From positions 62,001-126,000 of the forward strand of contig CALVFT010000002.1 in assembly GCA_944326915.1 (NCBI GenBank): DNA of 64,000 nucleotides. Reading direction: 5' to 3'. Below, piece by piece: positions 8,991 through 16,287 of this stretch. Source of the DNA: Candidatus Gastranaerophilales bacterium (GTDB taxonomy: Bacteria; Cyanobacteriota; Vampirovibrionia; Gastranaerophilales; Gastranaerophilaceae). A program made the position numbers and the translations under genes. Within the stretch, counting starts at the first letter, position 1; every line of letters starts with the position of its first letter. A model generated the notes under the pieces. The model was not told the DNA's origin, ran no database searches, and worked only from the letters and a program-made list of their open reading frames with translations.

Positions 8991-10346
8991 TTAAAGATTT
9001 AAGAATTTTTTTACACCTTCTTTTATTTCCACTGCATCAACACCAAGTTGTTCAAGTGCTTTCATTGCAAGACTTTCAGGCTCTGTGGTAAGTGCAAGTA
9101 ACATATGAGAGGATTCAATTTTAGTTTTGTGCTCTTTTTTAGCTAATTCCCAAGCTTTTTCCAGTACTCTTTTTGCACGCTTAGTGAATACTATTTCTTT
9201 ATCGAAATATTCATTTCCAAATCCAATCATACTTTCTACTACAGATCTTGCATCCTTTATATTTATTTCAAGTTCATTTAAAACCTGAGCTCCTATGCCT
9301 GTAGCTTCTCCTATAATACCAAGTAAAAACATCTCTGTGCCAACTATATTACGCCCAAGTCTTCTTGCTTCTTCTTTTGCAAGTCTAAGGATTGTAAGGG
9401 TCTCAGGCATTTGTTTTTCAATTGGTTTTATAATACTGTGAGCGAGGTCATCATCATTAATTTTTAGTTCTTTGAATATATCATATGCTACACCGCGTTT
9501 TGTTTTTAAAATCCCAAGTACTATATGCTCTGGCAGTACAACAGAGGAGCCTAGTTCTTTTGCTGTTTGAAGAGCTAAATTCATTGTTGTAAATGCATTT
9601 GGTGTAAAAATAATTTGACGACCTTCATATTCAGACTGTCTTGATTGAATATTTTTAAGTTTTTCTTCAAAGTTTTCTTCTGTAATTCCGTATTTTGCGA
9701 GAATTGAAGTTAGTTCAGAGTTTTTATCTTCAAGAATAGAAGATATTATTTGTTCTGTGCCTAAAATTTCGTAGCTAGATGCAGATAATTTCGCAACCGC
9801 TCTTTCAAATACAGCAGAAGATTCTTCACTATCAAAGATGCTGTCAGTTGCTTGACTGCGGTTGCTTTCATTATCTTTATTATCATCTATTTCAGGATGA
9901 TATATTTTTTTGATTTTCTTTTGTACAAGTTTTTCTAACAAAGATCTTGATTTGTATATATCAAATCCAAGATTTTCAAGAATTTTTACATTGTTGGATT
10001 TCTTTTCACTGATAACTGCAAGAAATAAATGTTCATAAAGAACAGTTTGATTTCCTGATTTTGTCGCTAAATCAAGAGTATGTTTAAGAATTTCTTTATA
10101 TTCTGTATCAAATGGTAATGTCTGTTGTTGGATTGTATCTGATGAACTATTTAGATTGATAACTTTTACAAGTTTATCATAATCAATATCGTAAGATTTG
10201 AAAATCTTTAAAGATATTCCTTTAGCTTCTTTTACAAGAGCCAAAAGCAAATGTTCAGGCATTACTTTAGAATTTTTCAATTCTTTTGCAATTTCTTGAG
10301 ATTGACTAACTACATTTATAGCTTTTTCAGTGAATTTTTCAAACAA
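8991..10346 (-). CDS. Stand-alone protein of three tandem double Clp_N domains (no AAA+ module)
   Basis: 451 aa made almost entirely of Clp_N repeats, the helical domain by which ClpC/ClpA bind adaptors and substrates. Six repeats can be read, each with an xEHLLLAL-like helix followed 10-15 residues later by a leucine/aspartate segment: near residues 30, 103, 198, 275, 340 and 414 (for example PEHLLLALVKEAKG, YEHLFLAVISE, PEHIVLGILKTKRG, SSHMLLALTTEPES). No Walker A or B motif occurs. It may act as a Clp adaptor or substrate-recruiting scaffold, which is inference from plant and cyanobacterial ClpT-type proteins. The start is TTG, one base after the DUF1292 gene, whose GAGGAAGAAG tail supplies the ribosome site. 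Confidence 0.85.
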   Translation of the reverse strand: MFEKFTEKAINVVSQSQEIAKELKNSKVMPEHLLLALVKEAKGISLKIFKSYDIDYDKLVKVINLNSSSDTIQQQTLPFDTEYKEILKHTLDLATKSGNQTVLYEHLFLAVISEKKSNNVKILENLGFDIYKSRSLLEKLVQKKIKKIYHPEIDDNKDNESNRSQATDSIFDSEESSAVFERAVAKLSASSYEILGTEQIISSILEDKNSELTSILAKYGITEENFEEKLKNIQSRQSEYEGRQIIFTPNAFTTMNLALQTAKELGSSVVLPEHIVLGILKTKRGVAYDIFKELKINDDDLAHSIIKPIEKQMPETLTILRLAKEEARRLGRNIVGTEMFLLGIIGEATGIGAQVLNELEINIKDARSVVESMIGFGNEYFDKEIVFTKRAKRVLEKAWELAKKEHKTKIESSHMLLALTTEPESLAMKALEQLGVDAVEIKEGVKKFLNL

Positions 10347-10347
10347 C

Positions 10348-10620
10348 TTATTCTTCCTCTTCTTCGTCGTCCAAACTTTCTACGTATGTTGCAACTTTTT
10401 CAAATTCTGCATCATCATCTATTGTTTCAAATAAGTAATCTTCACCATCTTTTGATAATCTCATAAGAACTAACTCGTCTTCTTCTCCAGGTTCTGCTTC
10501 TACTGGGATTAATAGAGCATATTCTTGTTCATCAACTTCAACGATGTCATATAATTCAAATTTGATAATATTACCAGCTTCATCAACTGTTTCTATAATT
10601 TGTTGTTCTTCATCTGCCAT
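10348..10620 (-). CDS. DUF1292 (YrzB-type) acidic protein
   Basis: 90 aa and strongly acidic, ending in a Glu run. The pattern ETVDEAGNIIKFELYDIVEVDEQEYALLIPVE is the DUF1292 signature seen in Firmicutes YrzB. The function is unknown, but the gene sits next to ruvX/yqgF in many genomes, as here. A GGAG ribosome site precedes the ATG. Its stop is one base from the TTG start of the Clp_N gene. Confidence 0.88.
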   Translation of the reverse strand: MADEEQQIIETVDEAGNIIKFELYDIVEVDEQEYALLIPVEAEPGEEDELVLMRLSKDGEDYLFETIDDDAEFEKVATYVESLDDEEEEE

Positions 10621-10660
10621 AATAAAATGTCTCCTTATTTTTTTTCTATCTACAATTAAA

Positions 10661-11068
10661 TTATTTATTATTTCTGCTTAGATATTGTTCTAGTATAATA
10701 CAAGCACTTTCAATATCAACCAGTCCTTTATTTTTTCTAAAGCCTATTTTTTTTTCTCTTAAATTTTCTTCAGCTTGTTCTGAGGTAAGTCTTTCATCTT
10801 CATAAATTATTTCGTATCCTTTTATTTTGGATGCAAATTCTTTACAATCTTGTGCCTGACCTCCTTGTGTTCCGTCCATGTTCAATGGAACACCTACGAC
10901 AATTTTTTTTACGTGATTTTCTTTTGCAATTTTTAGTATGTTTTCAATGGCTTTATTTTCTGGTTCTCGATCTAGGCATATGTGACCTTTTGCAAGGATT
11001 AATAAAAAATCGCTAAGTGCCACTCCTATTCTTTTTGTGCCAACATCTAATGCCATTACTTTATACAT
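10661..11068 (-). CDS. ruvX: Putative pre-16S rRNA processing nuclease / Holliday junction resolvase-like (YqgF/RuvX)
   Basis: 135 aa, the usual size. An RNase H-fold protein, with MALDVGTKRIGVALSD carrying the first catalytic Asp, VGVPLNMDGTQGGQAQDC the conserved middle motif, and IYEDERLTSEQAEENLR the second acidic site. A late DIESACIILEQYL helix supplies the last Asp. In E. coli YqgF matures the 5' end of 16S rRNA. Located directly after the HEAT-like gene (adjacent stop and start) and before DUF1292, the conserved order. Confidence 0.93.
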   Translation of the reverse strand: MYKVMALDVGTKRIGVALSDFLLILAKGHICLDREPENKAIENILKIAKENHVKKIVVGVPLNMDGTQGGQAQDCKEFASKIKGYEIIYEDERLTSEQAEENLREKKIGFRKNKGLVDIESACIILEQYLSRNNK

Positions 11069-12643
11069 TTATTTTACCCACATTTTTTCTATATCTTCTA
11101 CGATTTTTTTCGCATTTTCATCTTTTAGTACTTTTAGATTAAAGTAATATTGATAAATGCTTATTCTTAGAATATTTTTTAAGAATTCTTCTTTCAATTT
11201 TTCATCAAAGTATAGACTATAAATGTTTTCGGCTTCATCAATTAGTCCTTCTTTGTATTTAATATAAGCAACCGTCAAAAGACGTCTTGTCCATATTTTA
11301 TGCTCTTCATCATAGAATACTTTGTATAAGTTTTCATTAATCAGCTCATCAAATTTTTCACTATTTGATTTTTCTATAATACTTAAAAAATCCTCAAATT
11401 CATCACTATAATCTTTATCAAGGAACCAATGTTGCATAAAATCAGATTTTGTAATAGCTTCTAATTCTTTTATAGTTATAGGTTTCTTTTTTAAGTTTGA
11501 TGCTAATATATCTTCAATAGAAGAATTTGGACAATCTATGTCAGTGAAAATATTTTTCCAACAAATATATTCATATGGGATATTACAGTTTTTTTTATTG
11601 GAAATTATTTCAGCTTCTTTAAGTAGTATTTTTACTGATATTGGATCTAAATCGATTTGTTTTTCTTCCTTGTAAAATCTATCGATTATGGTATTACATT
11701 CAAATTTTGTAATTTCATTAAATCCAAAGCAATCACGAATTCCATGATAATCATCTGTTACTATTGCCACAAATTGTACTTTTCCTGATTTGTTAATTCT
11801 CGAAATTATATGTGCAATATTTCCATGTCCATCCGGATAAGTTATACAAAATCTATATGGTTTTGTATTCTCAAGTAATTTTTTGTAAAAATCAACAGAA
11901 TTGTCATCTCTAATTCCTGCGATTTTAAGTGTAGATATATTTTTATTAATAGTAGGAATCATTGATTTAGGTGCAAAATCAAGTGCAGAGATTAGTGCGT
12001 GATAAGCAAGTTGAGATTTTGTGTTTCCAAGTATATCTAATGCAACTTTTCCTACTTCGCTTTCTGGTTTTGAAAGAAATACTGGAATCATAATATTGGC
12101 TAATTCATCTTTTGAATAGTCTTCTCCAAGTGATTTAAGCAGTATTATTTGATCTTCTGCCGGTAATGAATTCAGAAAATCAAGAAAATCTATTTGAACT
12201 TCAGGATTGATAATTGCTGTGTTTAGTAATCGTTTTGTATCTTCATCTACAAACTCGTCAGGATTGTCTAAATATGTGTCACAAGTATCATAACTCCAGT
12301 TTGTATCTATATCTCTTAGCAAATCAAGTGCAAAAATTTTTGCAGAGTTTGATGTAAGATTACTTTTAATCATTGCCCAAAGTTTTTCTATCAACTCTTC
12401 TTGGGTTGCATATCTTTTCAATAAAAACTTTAGTATTTTTCCATCATTTTTCAGATTATTAACTTCTTTAAATAGCAATTTAACAATAATTTTTTTATCT
12501 GTTTGTGCGTCTAAAGTTCTGTAATGTACTTCATAATTTTCAAGATCACTTATTCCCTCAAGTTTTGAAAGCAATTTTGATATTTCTGCTTTCAATTCAA
12601 AAGGGTTAAGTTGGTTTAATTCTTGAAATTTATTATCTATCAT
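11069..12643 (-). CDS. HEAT-repeat-like protein of unknown function
   Basis: 524 aa. The N-terminal 220 residues are helical and HEAT/Armadillo-like (AKIFALDLLRDIDTNW; EVGKVALDILGNTKSQLAYHALISAL). A central segment with FCITYPDGHGNIAHIISRINKSGKVQFVAIVTDD looks like a small beta domain, and the C-terminus is again helical and TPR-like. I chose the ATG at 12643 rather than a TTG at 12658 because it overlaps the zinc-finger gene's stop in an ATGA junction, the usual sign of coupling. The function is unknown; its operon partners are the ClpX-type zinc finger and ruvX. Confidence 0.75.
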   Translation of the reverse strand: MIDNKFQELNQLNPFELKAEISKLLSKLEGISDLENYEVHYRTLDAQTDKKIIVKLLFKEVNNLKNDGKILKFLLKRYATQEELIEKLWAMIKSNLTSNSAKIFALDLLRDIDTNWSYDTCDTYLDNPDEFVDEDTKRLLNTAIINPEVQIDFLDFLNSLPAEDQIILLKSLGEDYSKDELANIMIPVFLSKPESEVGKVALDILGNTKSQLAYHALISALDFAPKSMIPTINKNISTLKIAGIRDDNSVDFYKKLLENTKPYRFCITYPDGHGNIAHIISRINKSGKVQFVAIVTDDYHGIRDCFGFNEITKFECNTIIDRFYKEEKQIDLDPISVKILLKEAEIISNKKNCNIPYEYICWKNIFTDIDCPNSSIEDILASNLKKKPITIKELEAITKSDFMQHWFLDKDYSDEFEDFLSIIEKSNSEKFDELINENLYKVFYDEEHKIWTRRLLTVAYIKYKEGLIDEAENIYSLYFDEKLKEEFLKNILRISIYQYYFNLKVLKDENAKKIVEDIEKMWVK

Positions 12644-12915
12644 CTTGCTTTTCCCCAAAATGCATCTAATATCTGTTGAGCTTCTGCTGAAGGCATTCTA
12701 TCATTCAAAATTAAATATTGAACTGCGATCATTGCACATTCTGAACAAATATTTACTCCAGGGCCTTGAACCATTTTTAGTACTTGCGTATTTGGTCTGT
12801 GACAAAAACTACAGTAGACTAATTCGTCATTTTTTGTGTCAGAATGTTTATTATGTTCTTTGGGGCTTTCTTTGTGGTCCCTTTTTTCTCCTAATTTAAC
12901 AACTTTATCAGACAT
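12640..12915 (-). CDS. Stand-alone ClpX-type C4 zinc finger protein
   Basis: 91 aa. After a polar charged N-terminus (about 30 residues) comes YCSFCHRPNTQVLKMVQGP...NICSECAMIA, the zinc-binding dimerisation domain (zf-C4_ClpX) normally found at the N-terminus of ClpX, with CxxC...CxxC spacing. It ends about 25 residues later, with no AAA+ ATPase domain. In ClpX this domain binds substrates and adaptors such as SspB. It is the first gene of the seven-gene operon, with AAGGAG before the ATG. A free zinc-binding domain could tether adaptors or act as a competitor; this is inference. Confidence 0.85.
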   Translation of the reverse strand: MSDKVVKLGEKRDHKESPKEHNKHSDTKNDELVYCSFCHRPNTQVLKMVQGPGVNICSECAMIAVQYLILNDRMPSAEAQQILDAFWGKAR

Positions 12916-13035
12916 TATAAGTCTCCTTATTTATGATGCTATTATATTGTAACTTAAATTTATAAAATTTGCCAAATATTTTTTAGTATTTTATAATAAG
13001 TTTTACAACACAATTAATGTGAGGATGATTATATC

Positions 13036-13635
13036 ATGAAAAAAGCTCTTTTGCTAGTGAGTATATTGTTTATTTCTGTTATTTCTACAGCGTGTATAAA
13101 CAATTTTGCAGTTCAAGAACTTAATAATAAAGCGAAGTCTTTTATGGACAAAGGTGACTATGCAAATGCTATTGAAAGATTAAAGTCTAGTATTGATTTA
13201 GATGGATCTGTTTTTGAAACTCGTTATAATTTAGCAGTTGCTTATACAAAAGCTGAAGACTATTCAAATGCAGTCGATGCTTATAATGAAGCTATTAAGT
13301 TAAATCCTGATTTTGCTGACGCATATTATTCATTAGCAGTCTGTGAAGAAAATTTAGCAAAAGATATTATAAGTGGTTTGGTTAAAGTAAATGAAGACGG
13401 GTCAGTATCAAAGATTGAAAAATCCGAGGATGACAAAGAGCTCGTAGATTTATCTGATTCTGATAAAAATATGGTGGCTACTTTATTAGGAAATTCTATC
13501 TCAGATTACAAGATATACTTGGATAAGGCAGCAAATCCTCAAGATAAAGAAGATGTAGAAAGTAAAATTCAAGTACTTGAGACAATGAAAGATAAGTATG
13601 GAACTGCTGATTCTAAATCTGTAGAGCAGGATTAA
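13036..13635 (+). CDS. TPR-containing lipoprotein
   Basis: 199 aa. The N-terminus is a lipoprotein signal peptide (KKALLLVSILFISVISTAC, Cys20 as lipidation site). Two to three tetratricopeptide repeats follow (AKSFMDKGDYANAIERL; YNLAVAYTKAEDYSNAVDAYNEAI; ADAYYSLAVCEENLA), then an acidic helical tail. It is probably exported and membrane-anchored, acting as a protein-interaction scaffold. It lies one base before lgt, the enzyme that would lipidate it. GAGGA lies about 11 nt upstream of the ATG. Confidence 0.82.
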   Translation: MKKALLLVSILFISVISTACINNFAVQELNNKAKSFMDKGDYANAIERLKSSIDLDGSVFETRYNLAVAYTKAEDYSNAVDAYNEAIKLNPDFADAYYSLAVCEENLAKDIISGLVKVNEDGSVSKIEKSEDDKELVDLSDSDKNMVATLLGNSISDYKIYLDKAANPQDKEDVESKIQVLETMKDKYGTADSKSVEQD

Positions 13636-13636
13636 T

Positions 13637-14422
13637 ATGTTTCAATCCCCTGGAGATATCGCATTTTCTATTTTTGGATTTCCTGTTTATTTTTATGGGA
13701 TAACTATGGCGCTATCCATTTTTTCAGGAATTTATATTGCTTATTTTTTATACAAGAGAATTTATGATGAAGTTTTAGCAGAAAAAATTATAGATTTTTC
13801 TCCTTATCTTATTGTTTTAGGCATTTTAGGCGCTAGATTATATTATTGTGTTGTGAATTATTCTTATTACATAAATCATCCTTTAGAAATATTCAATATT
13901 CGCCAAGGTGGGTTATCTATACATGGTATGATTATTGTTGGAGTTTTAGCTTTATTTTATTTTGCAAAAAAATATAAAATGACCTTCTTAAAACTTTTTG
14001 ATGTGTTTATGTGTGGAACTGCTTTTGCTCAAAGTATAGGTCGTTGGGGAAACTTTTTTAATTCTGAAGCGTTTGGGTATCCGACTAATTTGCCTTGGAA
14101 ATTGTTTATTCCGATTGATAAAAGACCTTTGCAGTTTATGGATTCTCAATATTTTCATCCAACTTTTTTGTATGAAAGTATTCTTGATTTTATTTTGTTT
14201 ATATTTTTACTTTTGATTTTAAAGAAATATTCAAATAAGCCAGGAATAACAGCAAGTGTATATCTTTTTATGTATTCTTTCGTTAGGATTTTTGTAGAAC
14301 AGATAAGAATTGATAGTGCTTTAAATATTGATGGAATTCCTATTGCTCAATTGGTTTCTATAGTTTTAATATTTATTTCGATTATTTTATTTGGCTTTGT
14401 GTGGTCTAGAAGTAATAATTAA
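13637..14422 (+). CDS. lgt: Prolipoprotein diacylglyceryl transferase
   Basis: 261 aa integral membrane enzyme that transfers diacylglyceryl from phosphatidylglycerol to the lipobox cysteine. The signatures are present: FNIRQGGLSIHGMIIVG (with the catalytic-region His) and SIGRWGNFFNSEAFG. A C-terminal membrane segment with YSFVRIFVEQIRID carries the conserved arginine and glutamate. Several hydrophobic helices match the seven-helix topology. It starts one base after the lipoprotein gene's stop. Confidence 0.95.
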   Translation: MFQSPGDIAFSIFGFPVYFYGITMALSIFSGIYIAYFLYKRIYDEVLAEKIIDFSPYLIVLGILGARLYYCVVNYSYYINHPLEIFNIRQGGLSIHGMIIVGVLALFYFAKKYKMTFLKLFDVFMCGTAFAQSIGRWGNFFNSEAFGYPTNLPWKLFIPIDKRPLQFMDSQYFHPTFLYESILDFILFIFLLLILKKYSNKPGITASVYLFMYSFVRIFVEQIRIDSALNIDGIPIAQLVSIVLIFISIILFGFVWSRSNN

Positions 14423-14430
14423 AATTTTAT

Positions 14431-14459
14431 TTGATTTTAATTTTTTTTGTTAATATAAT
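14431..14459 (+). promoter_or_regulatory. Promoter of MFS gene, short or no leader
   Basis: TTGATT at 14431-14436, a 17-bp spacer and TATAAT at 14454-14459. The ATG at 14469 is 9 nt further on, leaving at most a 2-4 nt leader and no ribosome site. Confidence 0.6.
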
Positions 14460-14468
14460 GTACCTGTT

Positions 14469-15644
14469 ATGGATAAGTGTAGTAAAAAAGAAAAATTGCC
14501 CCTAATGTGGCTATCTGGCGCACATTTTATCAATGATGTGTATACGGGGGTTCTTAACCCTATTATGCCTTTTATAGCAGCTAAAATTGGTATATCTATG
14601 GCTATTGCGACGATAGTTTTGACAATTTCTCATATCTTTTCGTCACTATTACAGCCTTTGTTTGGCTTTTTTGCTGATAATATTGTAAAACGTTCTTTTA
14701 TTTTTTGGGGATTAATACTTTCTTCTATATTTATTCCTTTAGCACCAAATGCTAATAATTTAATTGTTCTAATACTATTTATTATTTTGGGAAGTATTGG
14801 CTCTAGCTTATTCCATCCCCAAGCTCTTGGATTCGCGTCTCGTTTTGCGAGTTCCGAAAAGCTTGATAAAGCAAAAGCTATGGCTGTGTTTATTTCTATG
14901 GGGACTTTAGGATATTCTTGTGGGCCTATTATATCTTCTTCAATTACTCAATTTTTAGGGATGTCTAAAATGTTTTTTATGACAATAATTGGTCTTGTGT
15001 GGGCTATTATTATGTTTAGATGTGTGCCTAAACTTTCATTGTCTGAATCTGTTAAATCAAAAATTACTTTTAAAAATGCATTTAAAGATATTTTAGCAAA
15101 TAGAAAATTAAATATATTAAATGTTATAGCGATGTTAAAGACAATGATAATGACATCTTGTTTTATATTGCTACCATTCTTGTGGAAAGGTATTGGACAT
15201 ACTCCATTTTATATTGGAATGTCTTTATTTGCTTTTATATTTGCAGGAGGAATTGGATCTTTATTGAGCAGCTCTATTGAGAAGAAAATTGGTTCTGCTA
15301 AAGTTTTTTATATTTCTATGATTGCAACTTTACCTTTAATGATTTTGTTTATTTTTACATATAAAGCTCATCCAATTATATCTTTATGTATTTTTATCGT
15401 AATGGGGTTTGTTACAATGATGGCAACTCCTGTTGTTATGGTTATGGCACAAGGAATACTCCCTCAATATAAAAGCATAATTTCAGGATTTATTAACGGA
15501 TTTTCTGTTGGAATTGTTGCAATTTTTATGTCTCTGTTAGGATTTATTGCAGAACATTATGGAATAACAAATGTTTTGTTAGCTGTATCTGTAATTCCTG
15601 CTCTTTGTTCTTTACTTGTAAAAGAATTGTATAAAGAAAACTAA
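14469..15644 (+). CDS. Major facilitator transporter, Fsr (fosmidomycin resistance)-like
   Basis: 391 aa with about 12 membrane helices. The N-terminal HFINDVYTGVLNPIMPFIAAKIGIS, the SSLLQPLFGFFAD loop 2-3 motif and GSIGSSLFHPQALGFASRF are characteristic of the Fsr branch of the MFS drug/H+ antiporters. The substrate cannot be told from sequence; efflux of small anionic compounds is only a family-level guess. It has its own promoter and is probably leaderless. Confidence 0.85.
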   Translation: MDKCSKKEKLPLMWLSGAHFINDVYTGVLNPIMPFIAAKIGISMAIATIVLTISHIFSSLLQPLFGFFADNIVKRSFIFWGLILSSIFIPLAPNANNLIVLILFIILGSIGSSLFHPQALGFASRFASSEKLDKAKAMAVFISMGTLGYSCGPIISSSITQFLGMSKMFFMTIIGLVWAIIMFRCVPKLSLSESVKSKITFKNAFKDILANRKLNILNVIAMLKTMIMTSCFILLPFLWKGIGHTPFYIGMSLFAFIFAGGIGSLLSSSIEKKIGSAKVFYISMIATLPLMILFIFTYKAHPIISLCIFIVMGFVTMMATPVVMVMAQGILPQYKSIISGFINGFSVGIVAIFMSLLGFIAEHYGITNVLLAVSVIPALCSLLVKELYKEN

Positions 15645-15702
15645 GTTTCAATTAAAAAATTTAGAGACAAAAAAAACAAATTTAATTAATAAATTATAAC
15701 TA

Positions 15703-15972
15703 CTAAGCTAAAACGTTTAAAGACTTTCTTTTGCAATCCATATCTTGGTGCTTAGCAGCTAATTTTTCTTGCAAGTAAGAAACTTTATATAACAATTTAT
15801 TAGAAGCTAAATCCATACTCATTTTTTTATCAAGCTGATTTAACATTCCTAAATCATGTTCGCCACCAAAAGCTCCTGCATTACTCATCTGAGCACCATT
15901 CTGCATCAGACCAAATGCAGCTTTGTTCATGTTATTTATTGCATTAAAGCGAGCAATTGATGATACTAACAT
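15703..15972 (-). CDS. Small conserved-looking helical protein, unknown function
   Basis: 89 aa, unrecognised. Methionine- and asparagine-rich N-terminus (ARFNAINNMNKAAFGLMQNGAQM), a short Gly-rich hinge, then a helix with KLLYKVSYLQEKLAAKHQD. No signal peptide. A TAGGAG ribosome site lies 8 nt before the ATG; a second GTAGGAG copy followed by ATGTAG lies just upstream but is too close to that ATG to act. It has its own sigma-70 promoter. No function is proposed. Confidence 0.65.
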   Translation of the reverse strand: MLVSSIARFNAINNMNKAAFGLMQNGAQMSNAGAFGGEHDLGMLNQLDKKMSMDLASNKLLYKVSYLQEKLAAKHQDMDCKRKSLNVLA

Positions 15973-16004
15973 TTCACTAACTCCTACATGTCTCCTACAA
16001 ATAT

Positions 16005-16033
16005 ATTATAGTATAACGCGTTTTTTTTATCAA
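16005..16033 (-). promoter_or_regulatory. Sigma-70 promoter of the 89-aa gene
   Basis: On the minus strand TTGATA (16033-16028), a 17-bp spacer and TATAAT (16010-16005), giving a start near 15998 and a 25-nt leader containing the TAGGAG ribosome site. Confidence 0.65.
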
Positions 16034-16066
16034 GTATTAATTTTTGTAACGAATTGGGTAATCTTT

Positions 16067-16101
16067 GAAATTGAATATTATTTATATACTTTATATATAT
16101 G
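16067..16101 (+). promoter_or_regulatory. Bipartite AT-rich promoter element, copy 1 (plus strand)
   Basis: GAAATT at 16067-16072, exactly 11 nt, then ATATACTTTATATATATG. The same two blocks with the same spacing precede five protein genes in this window (minus strand). Here it points toward a region without an ORF that ends in a terminator. Confidence 0.65.
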
Positions 16102-16107
16102 TAGACA

Positions 16108-16231
16108 TTAAATGAACACGAGATATTAAGAGAGAAAATTTTAAATTCCGTTCTAATAAGAAAGAGACTAAATATTCCTATTCCTACCTTCCTAAAAATT
16201 TTATGCTCCATATTTATGGGGCGTTTTTTTT
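16108..16231 (+). ncRNA. Candidate small RNA
   Basis: About 125 nt between the bipartite promoter element (16067-16101) and an intrinsic terminator on the same strand (16203-16231). No reading frame longer than a few codons exists. The middle is pyrimidine-rich, with repeated UUCCUA/CCUUCC blocks that could pair with AGGA-type ribosome sites, for example the GTAGGAG copies in the neighbouring 89-aa gene leader. Exact ends are inferred from promoter and terminator only. Confidence 0.4.
16203..16231 (+). terminator. Intrinsic terminator of the candidate small RNA
   Basis: A GCTCCAT/ATGGGGC hairpin (one G-U pair), loop ATTT, followed by G and a run of T on the plus strand. Confidence 0.6.
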
Positions 16232-16239
16232 TATATAAA

Positions 16240-16266
16240 AAAGAGACAGCATTAAACTGTCTCTTT
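16240..16266 (-). terminator. Terminator of pyruvate kinase
   Basis: Perfect 10-bp stem AAAGAGACAG/CTGTCTCTTT with a 7-nt loop, just beyond the pyk stop. U runs are present on both sides, so it may work in both directions. Confidence 0.7.
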
Positions 16267-16287
16267 TTTGTTTTTAAGATGTTCTTA

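Noticed and set aside
15980-15996. Start-stop mini-ORF (ATGTAG) as a translational regulator of the 89-aa gene
   Set aside because: Its ribosome-site copy is only 2 nt from the ATG, too close for efficient initiation; more likely a by-product of a duplicated GTAGGAG.
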